Positions 22,255 to 34,430 of a DNA stretch of 64,000 nucleotides are shown piece after piece; the first letter of the stretch is position 1; the number at the start of each line of letters is the position of its first letter. Made by a program: the position numbers and the translations under genes. Below the pieces are notes generated by a model, which had not been told where the DNA came from, searched no databases, and saw nothing but the letters and a program-made list of their open reading frames with translations. The DNA is taken from NCBI RefSeq assembly GCF_036711975.1, contig NC_091975.1, positions 6,884,501 to 6,948,500 on the forward strand. The letters run 5' to 3'. Source of the DNA: Onthophagus taurus. Lineage: Eukaryota > Arthropoda > Insecta > Coleoptera > Scarabaeidae.

Positions 22255-25200
22255 TGCGGAAACAGAGAATGTTACAAAAAAATTTTTAGAACAAAAGTTG
22301 TAGCAAATTGTATTCTTAACAATATTGTTCTCTTGCGCTGTTGCTCTCAGATGAGTTAATATCGAGAAAAATATAAAAATTTGATGAATTTCGTTATTTT
22401 GTTAGTTGGTGATGGTAACATCCAGGAAACAGAGATTGTTACAAAAAAACTTTTAGAATAAATGTTGTAGAAAATTTTATTCTTAATAATATTGTTCTCT
22501 TGCACTGTTGCTCTAAGATGCGTCAATATCGAGAAAAATATGAAAATATAAAAATGTGATGAATTTCGTTATTTGATTAGTTGGTGATGGTAACATCCAG
22601 GAAACAGAGAATGTTACAAAAAAATTTTTACAACAAAAGTTGTAGCAAATTTCATTCTTAACAATATTGTTCTCTTGCACTCTTGCTCTCAGATGCGTCA
22701 AAACCGAGAAAAATATGAAAATATAAAAATTTGATGAATTTCGTTATTTGACTAGTTGGTGATGGTAACATCCAGGAAACAGAGATTGTTACAAAAAAAC
22801 TTTTAGAATAAAAGTTGTAGCAAATTTTATTCTTAACAATATTGTTCTCTTGCACCGTTGCTCTCAGATGCGTCAATATCGAAAAAAATATGAAAATATA
22901 AAAATTTGTTGAATTTCGTTATTTGACTAGTTGGTGATGGTAACATCCAGGAAACAGAGAATGTTACAAAAACACTTTTAGAACAAAAGTTGTAGCAAAT
23001 TTCATTCTTAACAATATATATAATAAAAATATGAAAATATAAAAATTTGATGAATTTCGTTATTTTGCTAGATAGTAATGGTAACATCCAGGAAACAGAG
23101 AATGTTACAAACAAATTTTTAGAACAAAAGTTGTAGCAAATTTCATTTATAACAATATTGTTCTCTTGCACTGTTGCTCTCAGATGCGTCAATACCGAGA
23201 AAAATATGAAAATATAAAAATTTGATGAATTTCGTTATTTGACTAGTTAGTGATGGTAACATCCAGGAAACAGAGAATGTTACAAAAAAACTTTTAGAAC
23301 AAAAGTTGTAGCAAATTTCATTCTTAACAATATTGTTCTCTTGCATTGTTGCTCTCAGATGCGTCAATATCGAAAAAATATGAATATATAAAAATTTGAT
23401 GAATTGCGTTATTTGATTAGTTGGTGATGGTAACATCCAGGAATCAGAGAATATTACAAAACAACTTTTAGAACAAAAGTTGTAGCAAATTTCATTCTTA
23501 ACAATATTGTTCTCTTGCACTGTTGCTCTCAGATACGTCAATATCGAGAAAAATATGAAAATATAAAAATTTGATGAATTTCGTTATTTGATTAGTTGGT
23601 GATGGTAACATCCAGGAAAAAGAGAATGTTACAAAAAAACTTTTAGACCAAAAGTTGTAGCAAATTTTATTCTTAACAATATTGTTCTCTTGTACTGTTG
23701 CTCTCAGATTCGTCAAAATCGAGAAAAATATGAAAATATAAAAATTTGGTAAATTTCGTTATTTGATTAGTTGGTGATGGTAACATCCAGGAAACAGAGA
23801 GTGTTACAAAAAAACTTTTAGAACAAAAGTTGTAGCAAATTTCATTCTTAACAATATTGTTCTCTTGCACTGTTGCTCTCAGATGCGTCAAAATCGAGAA
23901 AAATATGAAAATATAAAAATTTGGTAAATTTCGTTATTTGATTAGTTGGTGATGGTAACATCCAGGAAACAGAGAGTGTTACAAAAAAACTTTTAGAACA
24001 AAAGTTGTAGCAAATTTCATTCTTAACAATATTGTTCTCTTGCACTGTTGCTCTCAGATGCGTCAAAATCGAGAAAAATATGAAAATATAAAAATTTGAT
24101 GAATTTCGTTATTTGACTAGTTGGTGATGGTAACATCCAAGAAACAGAGAATGTTACAAAAACACTTTTAGAACAAAAGTTGTAGCAAATTTTATTCTTA
24201 ACAATATTGCTCTCTTGCACTGTTGCTCTCAGATGCGTCAATACCGAGAAAAATATGAAAATATAAAAATTTGATGAATTTCGTTATTTGACTAGTTGGT
24301 GATGGTAACATCCAAGAAACAGAGAATGTTACAAAAACACTTTTAGAACAAAAGTTGTAGCAAATTTTATTCTTAACAATATTGCTCTCTTGCACTGTTG
24401 CTCTCAGATACGTCAATATCGAGAAAAATATGAAAATATAAAAATTTTATGAATTTCGTTACTTGATTAGTTGCTGATGGTAACATCCAGGAAACAGAGA
24501 TTGTTACAAAAAAACTTTTAGAACAAAAGTTGTAGCAAATTTCATTCTTAATAATATTGTTCTTTTGCACTGTTGCTCTCAGATACGTCAATATCGAGAA
24601 AAATATGAAAATATAAAAATTTGATGAATTTCGTTATTTGACTAGTTGATGATGGTAACATCCAGGAAACAGAGATTGTTACAAAAAAACTTTTAGAACA
24701 AAAGTTGTAGCAAATTTTATTCTTAACAATATTGTTCTCTTGCACTGTTGCTCTCAGATGCGTCAATACCGAGAAAAGTATGAAAATATAAAAATTTGAT
24801 GAATTTCGTTATTTTGTTAGTTGGTGATGGTAACATCCAGGAAACAGAGATTGTTACAAAAAAACTTTTAGAACAAAAGTTGTAGCAAATTTCATTCTTA
24901 ATAATATTGTTCTTTTGCACTGTTGCTCTCAGATACGTCAATATCGAGAAAAATATGAAAATATAAAAATTTGATGAATTTCGTTATTTGACTAGTTGAT
25001 GATGGTAACATCCAGGAAACAGAGATTGTTACAAAAAAACTTTTAGAACAAAAGTTGTAGCAAATTTTATTCTTAACAATATTGTTCTCTTGCACTGTTG
25101 CTCTCAGATGCGTCAATACCGAGAAAAGTATGAAAATATAAAAATTTGATGAATTTCGTTATTTTGTTAGTTGGTGATGGTAACATCCAGGAAACAGAGA

Positions 25201-25345
25201 TTGTTACAAAAAAACTTTTCGAACAAAAGTTGTAGCAAATTTCATTCTTAACAATATTGTTCTCTTGCACTGTTGCTCTCAGATACGTCAATATCAAGTA
25301 AAATATGAAAATATAAAAATTTGATGAATTTCGTTATTTTGTATA
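22255..25345. repeat. 175-bp satellite array, about 17.5 units
   Basis: Near-identical units of 175 bp, each with GGTAACATCCAGGAAACAG, AGTTGTAGCAAATTT and ATTGTTCTCTTGCACTGTTG. Each unit contains a 72-codon minus-strand frame that shifts by one base per unit (175 is not divisible by 3), so the repeated frames are artefacts. One unit (about 22990-23060) has lost ~50 bp. At the right end alternating units match better two apart than one apart (units at ~24548-24766 and ~24898-25116 encode identical frames), a 350-bp higher-order repeat. The array sits immediately upstream of the first identified exon of the aminopeptidase gene. Confidence 0.96.
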
Positions 25346-25798
25346 TATTTATTGAACTAACACTAGACTTAGAACTAGAAAGTTTCGGGTTTAGTCGTGC
25401 GTCTTCAGACATTTAATAATAGCACAATAAAGTGCTATGACCACTTTTAAACGGATATTTTTCGTTAAAATCAAAAAAAATAGTGACAAGCAAATCAAAA
25501 TTAGATTCAAATAAAATAGATTTTTAAAAATAGGGGAAGTTCAATAAAGCAACTTCACCCCATCTTCTTCATGCTACCCTGTTTCAATAAAATCCTGTTA
25601 TTCCATCCCGTTCGGGCCTCAGAAGGCGATAAACGAACAAACAAACATGTTTCTTGTTCTTGTCGCATCCGATGCCGCTGAAAGAGGTTCATTTACGAAC
25701 TCTCTTTGTTCCTCTTTGGCGCGCTTCTATCTTTCACTGGAGGAATGATTCTATAACCGCGATCACGTCCCCATTTCAGGTACAACCTACCACCTTTC

Positions 25799-26322
25799 AT
25801 GTTATCCTGGTAAGTTGTTGACGTCATTCAGAGCTTGTTTCCCCCATGTAAATTAAAAATCAAAGGAAAAAATAAAATTAATCAATAGAGTTACGTTATT
25901 TTATTTATTTATACATATAAAGGAAATAATTTTTTTCAATTTAATGCAATTACTCTCAATAATAAATAAGAAAGCGAAATATTTTTTATAATAAAAGAAC
26001 GACCACAACATTATTACGAGACAGGGGCATCCTAACTGACGTCAACAACATAACAGGAACGTATAGGATTGAGGAAGTAAAAGGTAAACAAACACCGGAG
26101 ACAATGAACCCAGCAAAAAAAGTCAATATTTATCCAGGATGTCCTATAATAACGTTATAAATAAAAGTGACCTAAAAAAAGTCTCATATTGATCCTCAAA
26201 ACTCGTTGGTTCGAGTTCTATTCGTGTCTTAAATTAAATTTTCTTTATAAAAAATAAAAAAAAGTAAAGGAAAGCTTAAAGTTTCTACTCGAATTGACGT
26301 CAACAACCAACCAGGATAACAT
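25799..26322. mobile_element. 524-bp non-autonomous element with 28-bp inverted ends
   Basis: ATGTTATCCTGG...TTGTTGACGTCA at 25799-25826 is repeated inverted at 26295-26322 with 26 of 28 bases matching. A third related piece, TGACGTCAACAAC, lies inside at about 26038. There is no open frame of note. The superfamily and target duplication are unclear (flanks CTTTC and CTTTT). Confidence 0.55.
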
Positions 26323-26407
26323 CTTTTTAAGGACGTGTAAAATAAATAAAGGTTCCCTAGAAATATTAGGCTTTTTATATCATATTTATTTGTTATAAAT
26401 CAAATTG

Positions 26408-27989
26408 TTACAAATCGACTTCGGTAAAATCACAAAATTTTTTTAACCCCACACAAACTCTTCTACCGAACTCTGAATCGACGTTTTTAAAGACATTAAT
26501 TTGTCTTTCTTGTATAAACGAAGAAGCATTCTTCAAATCATTAACAATATTCTGAATAAGTCTCGTTTTTGCGCCATCATCTAAAACAGTTTGATAAAAA
26601 ATTCTTGGTTGGGTGAAGTTATCATCAAATCCTAAATCGTAAAAACCGCTAATTCCTTTCAATTCCATCGAAGGATAAAGTAATTTAGCTCTGACGCTTT
26701 CTTCGGGTCCTCCAAAGCTGTTTGGGTGATAATTTGGAGCCCCCCCTTGACTTCGAATTGTCATAAACCCATCTCTATTGAAGTTGTTGATACGATTTGG
26801 GGAATTAACAGGGATTTGTAGGTAATTAACACCTAAACGATATCTACTTGTATCGCTGTAAGCCATTAAGCGACCTTGAAGAACTTTATCGGGAGAACCA
26901 TTAATTCCAGGAACAAAACTTCCGGGGTTAAACGATAATTGCTCAATTTCGGCGAAATAATTTGAGGGGTTTTTATTAAGATGAAGTTGCCCGACCGGGA
27001 TTAAAGGATAACTGGAGTGAGGCCAAACTTTAGTAACATCAAACGGGTTAAAATTACAAGTTTGTACTTGTTCTTGGGTCATAACTTGAATGTAAAAGTT
27101 CCAACTTGGAAAATTTCCGGTTGCTATAGCATTATAAAGATCTCTTAATGCGTAATCGGGATCTTGACCGGCGATTAATGTTGCGGAGTTCGCTTCTAAA
27201 TTTGATATCCCTTGGTTAGTCAAATAATGGAATTTGCAATAAACCAAAACCCCCTCTTTATTAATTAAAGAGAACGTGTTCGAACCATAACCGTTCATGC
27301 GTCGATACCCGTTTGGGATTCCCCGATCGGAATAAAAAATTAATAATTGGTGGATCGATTCGGGTCGGAGCGAAAAAAAATCCCAAAACATATTCCAATC
27401 TCTTACGTGAGTAACCGGATTTCTTTTTAAAATATGTATTAAATCAGGGAATAGTTTCGAATCTTGAATGAAAAATATTGGGGTGTTATTTCCAACGAGA
27501 TCCCAAGTACCATCTTCGGTGTAAAATTTGATGGCAAATCCGCGTACATCTCGGGTTGTATCTTGAGACCCCATCTCGAATGTTACTTGAGAGAATCTAA
27601 CAGCTATATGAGTACGTTTTCCGATACCATTAAAAACCTTAGCCGCGGTGTATTGAGAAACATCATGAGTCACTTCAAAAAAGCCGAAAGCACCAGCTCC
27701 TTTTGCGTGAACAACTCGTTCGGGAATCCTTTCGCGATTAAAATGTTGCATGATATCAAAAAAATCGAGATCTTCAAGCAAAACAGGACCTCTTTTACCG
27801 ATTGTTAAACTTGTATTTACGTTAACAGCCAGGTTTCCACCATCGGTTGTTGTATTTCCATTATCTTCATTCTTTTAATTATTAATTAATCGATTATTTA
27901 ATTAATTAATTAAAAAAATTACTTACTTCGTGTTCTTTTCTGTATTCTAATAATTGATTTGAAATCGGAAATTCGGCAGGATAAGACAT
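26408..27989 (-). CDS. Catalase
   Basis: Exons 27989-27927 and 27871-26408 join after EYRKEHE to give 508 residues, close to the usual 500-530. It is a haem enzyme converting hydrogen peroxide to water and oxygen. Active-site residues are all present: His76 in ERVVHAKGAG, Ser115, Asn149 in LVGNNTPIFF, and the proximal haem ligand Tyr359 with Arg355 in GRLMAYSDTSRYRLG. Diverged points: VTFEMGSQDT where most animal catalases have a Gly/Glu/Ser/Gly/Ser-rich loop, YRRMNGYG in place of HRHMNGYG in the NADPH-site region, and a short C-terminus ending EVDL without a recognisable peroxisomal targeting tripeptide. There is no signal peptide. It may be a lineage-specific paralog rather than the main catalase. 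Confidence 0.95.
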
Positions 27990-28199
27990 CTTTTTGGTGT
28001 TCGAAAATAAATTTAAATTCAACTAAACATTTAATTTTTTTTTAATGGTATTTATACCAAAAATTATCTTGTTTGGGGTCGGTTTGAAATTCGTACAAAA
28101 AAATAAACGCACCGCAAATCTTTTTGTTGATGTCTGCAAATTATCAAAACAATTTTTTAAATGACCTTATTTATTTTTTTACAAATCAATCGAAATCGA

Positions 28200-28440
28200 A
28201 CAGGTGGTTGAAAAAAGCTCGACGCTTTCGGGCGCTTTCACGATGTCACTATCGTTGATACCAGGATACCATGATAATGATGCGTCGCGACGCCCCTGGA
28301 TTTCTATCACTCTGGATTACCCGGGGCTAAGGGCTAAGCCCCTGCGTAGGCGTGGGAGCTTTATCGAGGTACGAGATCACAGGCGCACATGGTTTGTGAG
28401 AGGAACTTAACCCAGGCCACGTGCACACAAAGAACTCTTC
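28200..28440. other. GC-rich patch of unknown nature
   Basis: About 240 bp of GC-rich DNA in AT-rich surroundings, with a short palindrome (GGGGCTAAG...CTAAGCCCC). A 68-codon plus-strand frame starts on GTG and shows no family. It could be a transposon fragment or part of the catalase upstream region. Confidence 0.3.
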
Positions 28441-29535
28441 AACTAATAAGACTAATAATAAATAAAATGTGGTTTTATTAAAAAATAATTATTATTAAGT
28501 CATTTTAATTATTATATTTTAAAATTTCCTTGCTAATTTTATGTTATCCTGACCTTTTCCAATATTTCATATTGTTGAAGACCAATCGTGGCTTGGTGCG
28601 CGCGTAGTGCCTTTTGGACAACGATTTCCGATATATATTTACCACGTTAGCGCCCCTAAAACCCAAAAACCTCTGTGGTTTGATGTAATCCTATTCCTTT
28701 CCAATATTTTCAACTCGATAGAGGGCGGTGGTTTTAACCATTAAATCAAAAACCTGTCAATATACTTAATTAACTCAAGAAAATTCTTTTAAAACGACGA
28801 TTTTAGATAATACAATTTAACAATTTTTGTTATTTTTTGGGCTAAATTAAACAAATAATTAAACTGGTTATTTTTTTGTTTACCAATTATTACAAAGAAA
28901 ATTTCACTTTGGAACCCTCTTCGTATTATGTTCCTCTGGTAACGAGGGATGCATTGAAATGCCACGCCCAACATATCTTTATTACTCTCATAATTTTTAT
29001 CCTAAACAATCCCATCTCCTCTCCTTATCCACACACAAAGTTACCTACAGACACTTTAATCAGGAATATATAAAAACGCGAAGGTGTTTCGTTGCCTCTA
29101 AATCCTGTATAATTTAAATGTCCGGGGTGAATATGCATAATTACCACAAATAATTATCAGAGCAGCAGTATACTAAAGAGGTGACGCATACATTCTCTTT
29201 CTCGTTTAGAATGAGGTGGCTCTACAAGAAACTCTCAAGTTGACTCGAAACGGAATCGGAAAAGAATGATTTTTAAATAATTTGGGATTCGATTACACAT
29301 ATATATATAAATTAGAAATTTCATAAATTCCAAATTCCAACAGGCAGACATTACAAAATAAGGCCCGCGTATAATCAGGAAAGAATAAAATCACGAAGGT
29401 ATTCCACATTCCAGCGAAACTGAAGAGCATTTCTTATCACATTTCAGTTTCCTTTTCACATTTTTACATCATCACACATTTTTAACAATTTTTTGTAATT
29501 TAATTCTGCGATTATTGAGGTTATTATAAAAAATA
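28441..29535. other. Intergenic, nothing recognised
   Basis: AT-rich sequence with short frames only on both strands. Confidence 0.5.
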
Positions 29536-29539
29536 TACT

Positions 29540-32500
29540 TTAAAATGCATTAACTCAATAACGAATTGAGATATAATCATGAAACAAAAAACATTTTAAA
29601 GCAAATTTAATCAACATTAAGTGTGTTGAAAATTATTTCTTTATTCCTTCAAACTTTTATAATATATGTATTACTATTCACCAATTTTTGGTAAATTTAC
29701 GAGTAAAAATACCAATTTTGAAAAAATCATATCTCAAAAACGAATTGAGATATTAAGTTGAAATAAAAACCATTTTATAGCAAATTTAATTTAATTTTAA
29801 CACACCAAAAATAATTTTTACTTTTCTATTAATCTTGATGATACAATTTTTTTAATACAACTCTGATTATTGAGTTTAAATTGGTCAAAATGCACTTTAT
29901 GACGTCGTATCTCAAGAACGAAATGAGATATTAAGTTGAAATAAAAACCATTTTAAAGCAAATTTAACTAACATTTACTGCGTTGAAAATTTTTGTTTTA
30001 TATCTACAAGTTTCGATGTTACGATTTTTTTAAATACTACTTAACGAATTCGATTAAGTTTAAAATACCAATTTTGAAAAAATCATATCTCAAAAACTAA
30101 TTGAGATATTGAGTTGAAATAAAAACCATTTTATAGCAAATTTAATTTAGTTTTAACACACCAAAAATAATTTTTACTTTTATATTAATCTTAATGATAC
30201 GATTTTTTTAATACAACTCTGATTATTGAGTTTAAATTGGTCAAAATACACTTTATGACGTCGTATCTCAAGAACGAATTGAGATATTAAGTTGAAATAA
30301 AAACCATTTTAAAACAAATTTAACTAACATTTACTGCGTTAAAAATTTTTGTTTTATATCTACAAGTTTCGATGTTATGATTTTTTTAAATACTACTTAA
30401 CGAATTCGATTAAGTTTAAAAATACCAATTTTGAAAAAATCATATCTCAAAAACTAATTGAGATATTGAGTTGAAATAAAAACCATTTTATAGCAAATTT
30501 AATTTAGTTTTAACACACCAAAAATAATTTTTACTTTTATATTAATCTTGATGATACAATTTTTTTAATACAACTCTGATTATTGAGTTTAAATTGGTCA
30601 AAATGCACTTTATGACGTCGTATCTCAAGAACGAATTGAGATATTAAGTTGAAATAAAAACCATTTTAAAGCAAATTTAACTAACATTTACTGCGTTAAA
30701 AATTTTTGTTTTATATCTACAAGTTTCGATGTTACGATTTTTTTAAATACTACTTAACGAATTCGATTAAGTTTAAAATACCAATTTTGAAAAAATCATA
30801 TCTCAAAAACTAATTGAGATATTGAGATGAAATAAAAACCATTTTATAACAAATTTAATTTAGTTTTAACACACCAAAAATAATTTTTACCTTTATATTA
30901 ATCTTCATGATACAATTTTTTTAATACAACTCTGATTATTGAGTTTAAATTGGTCAAAATGCACTTTATGACGTCGTATCTCAAGAACGAATTGAGATAT
31001 TAAGTTGAAATAAAAACCATTTTAAAGCAAATTTAACTAACATTTATTGTGTTAAAAATTTTTGTTTTATATTTACAAGTTTCGATGTTACGATATTTTT
31101 AAATACTACTTAACGAATTCGATTGAGTTTAAAAATACCAATTTTGAAAAAATCATATCTCAAAAACTAATTGAGATATTAAGTTGAAATAAAAACCATT
31201 TTATAGCAAATTTAATTTAGTTTTAACACACCAAAAATAATTTTTACTTTTATATTAATCTTGATGATACGATTTTTTTAATACAACTCTGATTATTGAG
31301 TTTAAATTGGTCAAAATGCACTTTATGACGTCGTATCTCAAGAACGAATTGAGATATTAAGTTGAAATAAAAACCATTTTAAAGCAAATTTAACTAACAA
31401 TTGTTGTGTTGAAAATTTTTGTTTTATATCTACAAGTTTCGATGTTACGATTTTTTTAAATACTACTTAACGAATTCGATTGAGTTTAAAAATACCAATT
31501 TTGAAAAAATCATATCTCAAAAACTAATTGAGATATTAAGTTGAAATAAAAACCATTTTATAGCAAATTTAATTTAGTTTTAACACACCAAAAATAATTT
31601 TTACTTTTATATTAATCTTGATGATACGATTTTTTTAATACAACTCTGATTATTGAGTTTAAATTGGTCAAAATGCACTTTATGACGTCGTATCTCAAGA
31701 ACGAATTGAGATATTAAGTTGAAATAAAAACCATTTTAAAGCAAATTTAACTAACAATTGTTGTGTTGAAAATTTTTGTTTTATATCTACAAGTTTCGAT
31801 GTTACGATTTTTTTAAATACTACTTAACGAATTCGATTAAGTTTAAAAATACCAATTTTGAAAAAATCATATCTCAAAAACTAATTGAGATATTATGTTG
31901 AATAAAAACCATTTTATAGCAAATTTAATTTAGTTTTAACACAAAAAAAATAATTTTTACTTTTATATTAATCTTGATGATACAATTTTTTTAATACAAC
32001 TCTGATTATTGAGTTTAAATTGGTCAAAATGCACTTTATGACGTCGTATCTCATGAACGAAATGAGATATTAAGTTGAAATAAAAACCATTTTAAAGCAA
32101 ATTTAACTAAGATTTATTGTGTTAAAAAATTTTGTTTTATATCTACAAGTTTCGATGTTACGATTTTTTTAAATACTACTTAACGAATTCGATTAAGTTT
32201 AAAAATATCAATTTTGTAAAAATCATATCTCAAAAACTAATTGAGATATTGAATTGAAATAAAAACCATTTTATAGCAAATTTAATTTAGTTTTAACACA
32301 CCAAAAATAATTTTTACTTTTATATTAATCTTGATGATACAATTTTTTTAATACAACTCTGATTATTGAGTTTAAATTGGTCAAAATGCACTTTATGACG
32401 TCGTATCTCAAAAACTAATTGAGATATTGAGTTGAAATAAAAACCATTTTATAGCAAATTTAATTTAGTTTTAACACACCAAAAATAATTTTTACTTTTA

Positions 32501-32690
32501 TATTAATCTTGATGATACGATTTTTTTAATACAACTCTGATTATTGAGTTTAAATTGGTCAAAATGCACTTTATGACATCGTATCTCAAGAACGAATTGA
32601 GATATTAAATCGAAATAAAAACCATTTTAAAGCAAATTTAACTAATATTTATTGTATTGAAAATTATTTTTTTATAACTACAAATTTCGA
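29540..32690. repeat. Dimeric ~357-bp satellite, about 8.8 dimers
   Basis: Two related ~178-bp subunits alternate. One carries CATATCTCAAAAAC and TAGCAAATTTAATTTAG; the other carries GACGTCGTATCTCAAG and AAGCAAATTTAACTAAC. GACGTCGTATCTC recurs near 29901, 30256, 30612, 30970, 31326, 31685, 32040 and 32397 (spacing 355-360); a one-base variant then follows at 32576 after a one-subunit deletion. Each subunit contains the imperfect palindrome TATCTCAA...TTGAGATA. No coding capacity. Confidence 0.95.
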
Positions 32691-32699
32691 TGTTATAGT

Positions 32700-34430
32700 G
32701 CAATAATCGACTTCAAAATATGGCTCAGAACATTTGTTTCAACCCTTCAAAAACTTCTTTTGGAAAACGTTTGGAGAACGAAGCAACGACTCGCCTTATA
32801 TAACCAACAATGCAATGAAAAAATTATTCAATATTCAGATTCATCTTTAAAACTAGGGAAAGATACAAATCTTACAAATCTTGTAATTATAACAATTTCT
32901 TTTAACTTTCTAAACACCTTAAATAATTTTTATTTAAAAACTCAAAGACTAAAAAAACAAAGAAAGAAAAGGAAATGAATCTGTATGTGCTCATTCATGC
33001 ATGAATTTATTGGAAATCAGTTCCACATGAGTGACAGGGCATCATAAGCGACGAACGATATCTCGATACCACCGAGGATGTCTCCTCTTTTGACGACGCT
33101 TCTTCAATCTATACCATTTTAAAATATCCTTATAAAACAATTTTTACCAAAAATTAACCCAAACCAATTGATAATTCAAAGTAAAAAGAAACGTTATAAG
33201 GAATATGTATTAATTGGAAAGGTAAAATAAGACAAAAATGAAATAGTTTTGGAAAAGAAGTTGAAATGATAAGGAGCGAAACCTAGCGTAGGAGTGGTAA
33301 GAGAATAACGTCCAAACAGGACAGGGAAACATAAAATTGATGTAAGTTCTAGAAATTAATATATAATCGCCCTTAATTTATTCAAAAATTATCGGAAATT
33401 ACCCCCATTTTTTAACAAAGCAACATAAATCGAAAGGAGCTTTTATTCACCTCCTTCTCGTAGAAAAAAAATGATCTCGCTAAAGAGAACCCCCCAAATA
33501 CAAAGAAGGTATTCGGAAAGTATTCCCGGAATCCCACCGAGTAAAGGGGTAAGACGACGGCGAATTCTACATAATAGGACCGCAGAAAACCGAGGAAGTA
33601 TCATATTGATGTTCCTTCTTTAAAACGACCTCCCCCAATACCCCCAATACCCTTTTGCTATCATCGGCGTTCGTGACGTCATAATCCTTCTTTATGCCTC
33701 AACTCTATTTTGTTATTTTCGTTTTGTTGATGACGATGTCACGTATCCAAATTGTTTAAGAAGGGTCTTCCCGGTTATGGGAGGTGAATCGTTCGTGTGT
33801 TGACGTGTGCGGAGCACGTGACGCGTGGATGGGATGGCGAAGGTAACAGAGTCGCAGAATGCCGGGGACGTGTGGTGTACGCACCAGAAATTTTCGAGTT
33901 ACGCACGTTGGTAGGCCGCATATTGTGTGGCCACCTGCAGATGGCGCACAACCATGCCCGAAATGTACGAAAACGTTAAATTGATGATTATATTCAAAGC
34001 TTACACTAAAAAGTAAAAGTAACAAGAATTTTTTGTGGCTTCGAATTACCGTCGAAGGTTAAATTAAAAATATTTTTACTTGTATAAGCATGTTTGGATT
34101 ATTAAGTAATAAACAGTCTTGAAACATTCCGAAGTCATGACGTGAGGTATGTATGTGACAAAAATTATTTGATTATAAGGTGTTGCAATTAATTAACACA
34201 ACTATTAAAACTTTGATCACCCCAGCCCCATATATATGACATCGTCTGACAAACTTTATAGCTCTAGAAGCAAGATATCTAGAATGGAGTGACAACATCA
34301 CCTAATAATGCTGAAGCTTTACAGTTAAAATCAGATGATTGTGCCATATTATGCCATGGTCGCTTACGGCTCAACTGTTTATATCAACCCAAAATTAATC
34401 AATATTGCAACACCTTGTCCACAAAGACAT
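32700..34430. other. Intergenic spacer between satellites, no gene recognised
   Basis: Short frames only. A GC-richer part at about 33780-33960 has overlapping frames on both strands without family features and contains CCTGCAGATGGCGC (33934-33947), which matches the CTCF-type consensus at most positions. Confidence 0.4.

Noticed and set aside
22513-25297. A series of 72-residue minus-strand ORFs repeated every 175 bp, looking like a repeat protein
   Set aside because: The unit length is not a multiple of three, so frames do not join. The ORFs are by-products of the satellite, and there is no splice logic linking them.
26195-26230. tRNA gene suggested by GGTTCGAGTTC
   Set aside because: Only a B-box-like string is present. 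No A box at the right distance and no acceptor or anticodon stem can be drawn.
28204-28410. 68-residue ORF upstream of catalase
   Set aside because: It begins on GTG, lies in a GC-rich patch with a palindrome, and has no family features.
33756-34025. 89-residue minus-strand gene in the GC-rich patch
   Set aside because: Overlapping frames on both strands are explained by base composition; no domain, no conserved motif, no splice support.
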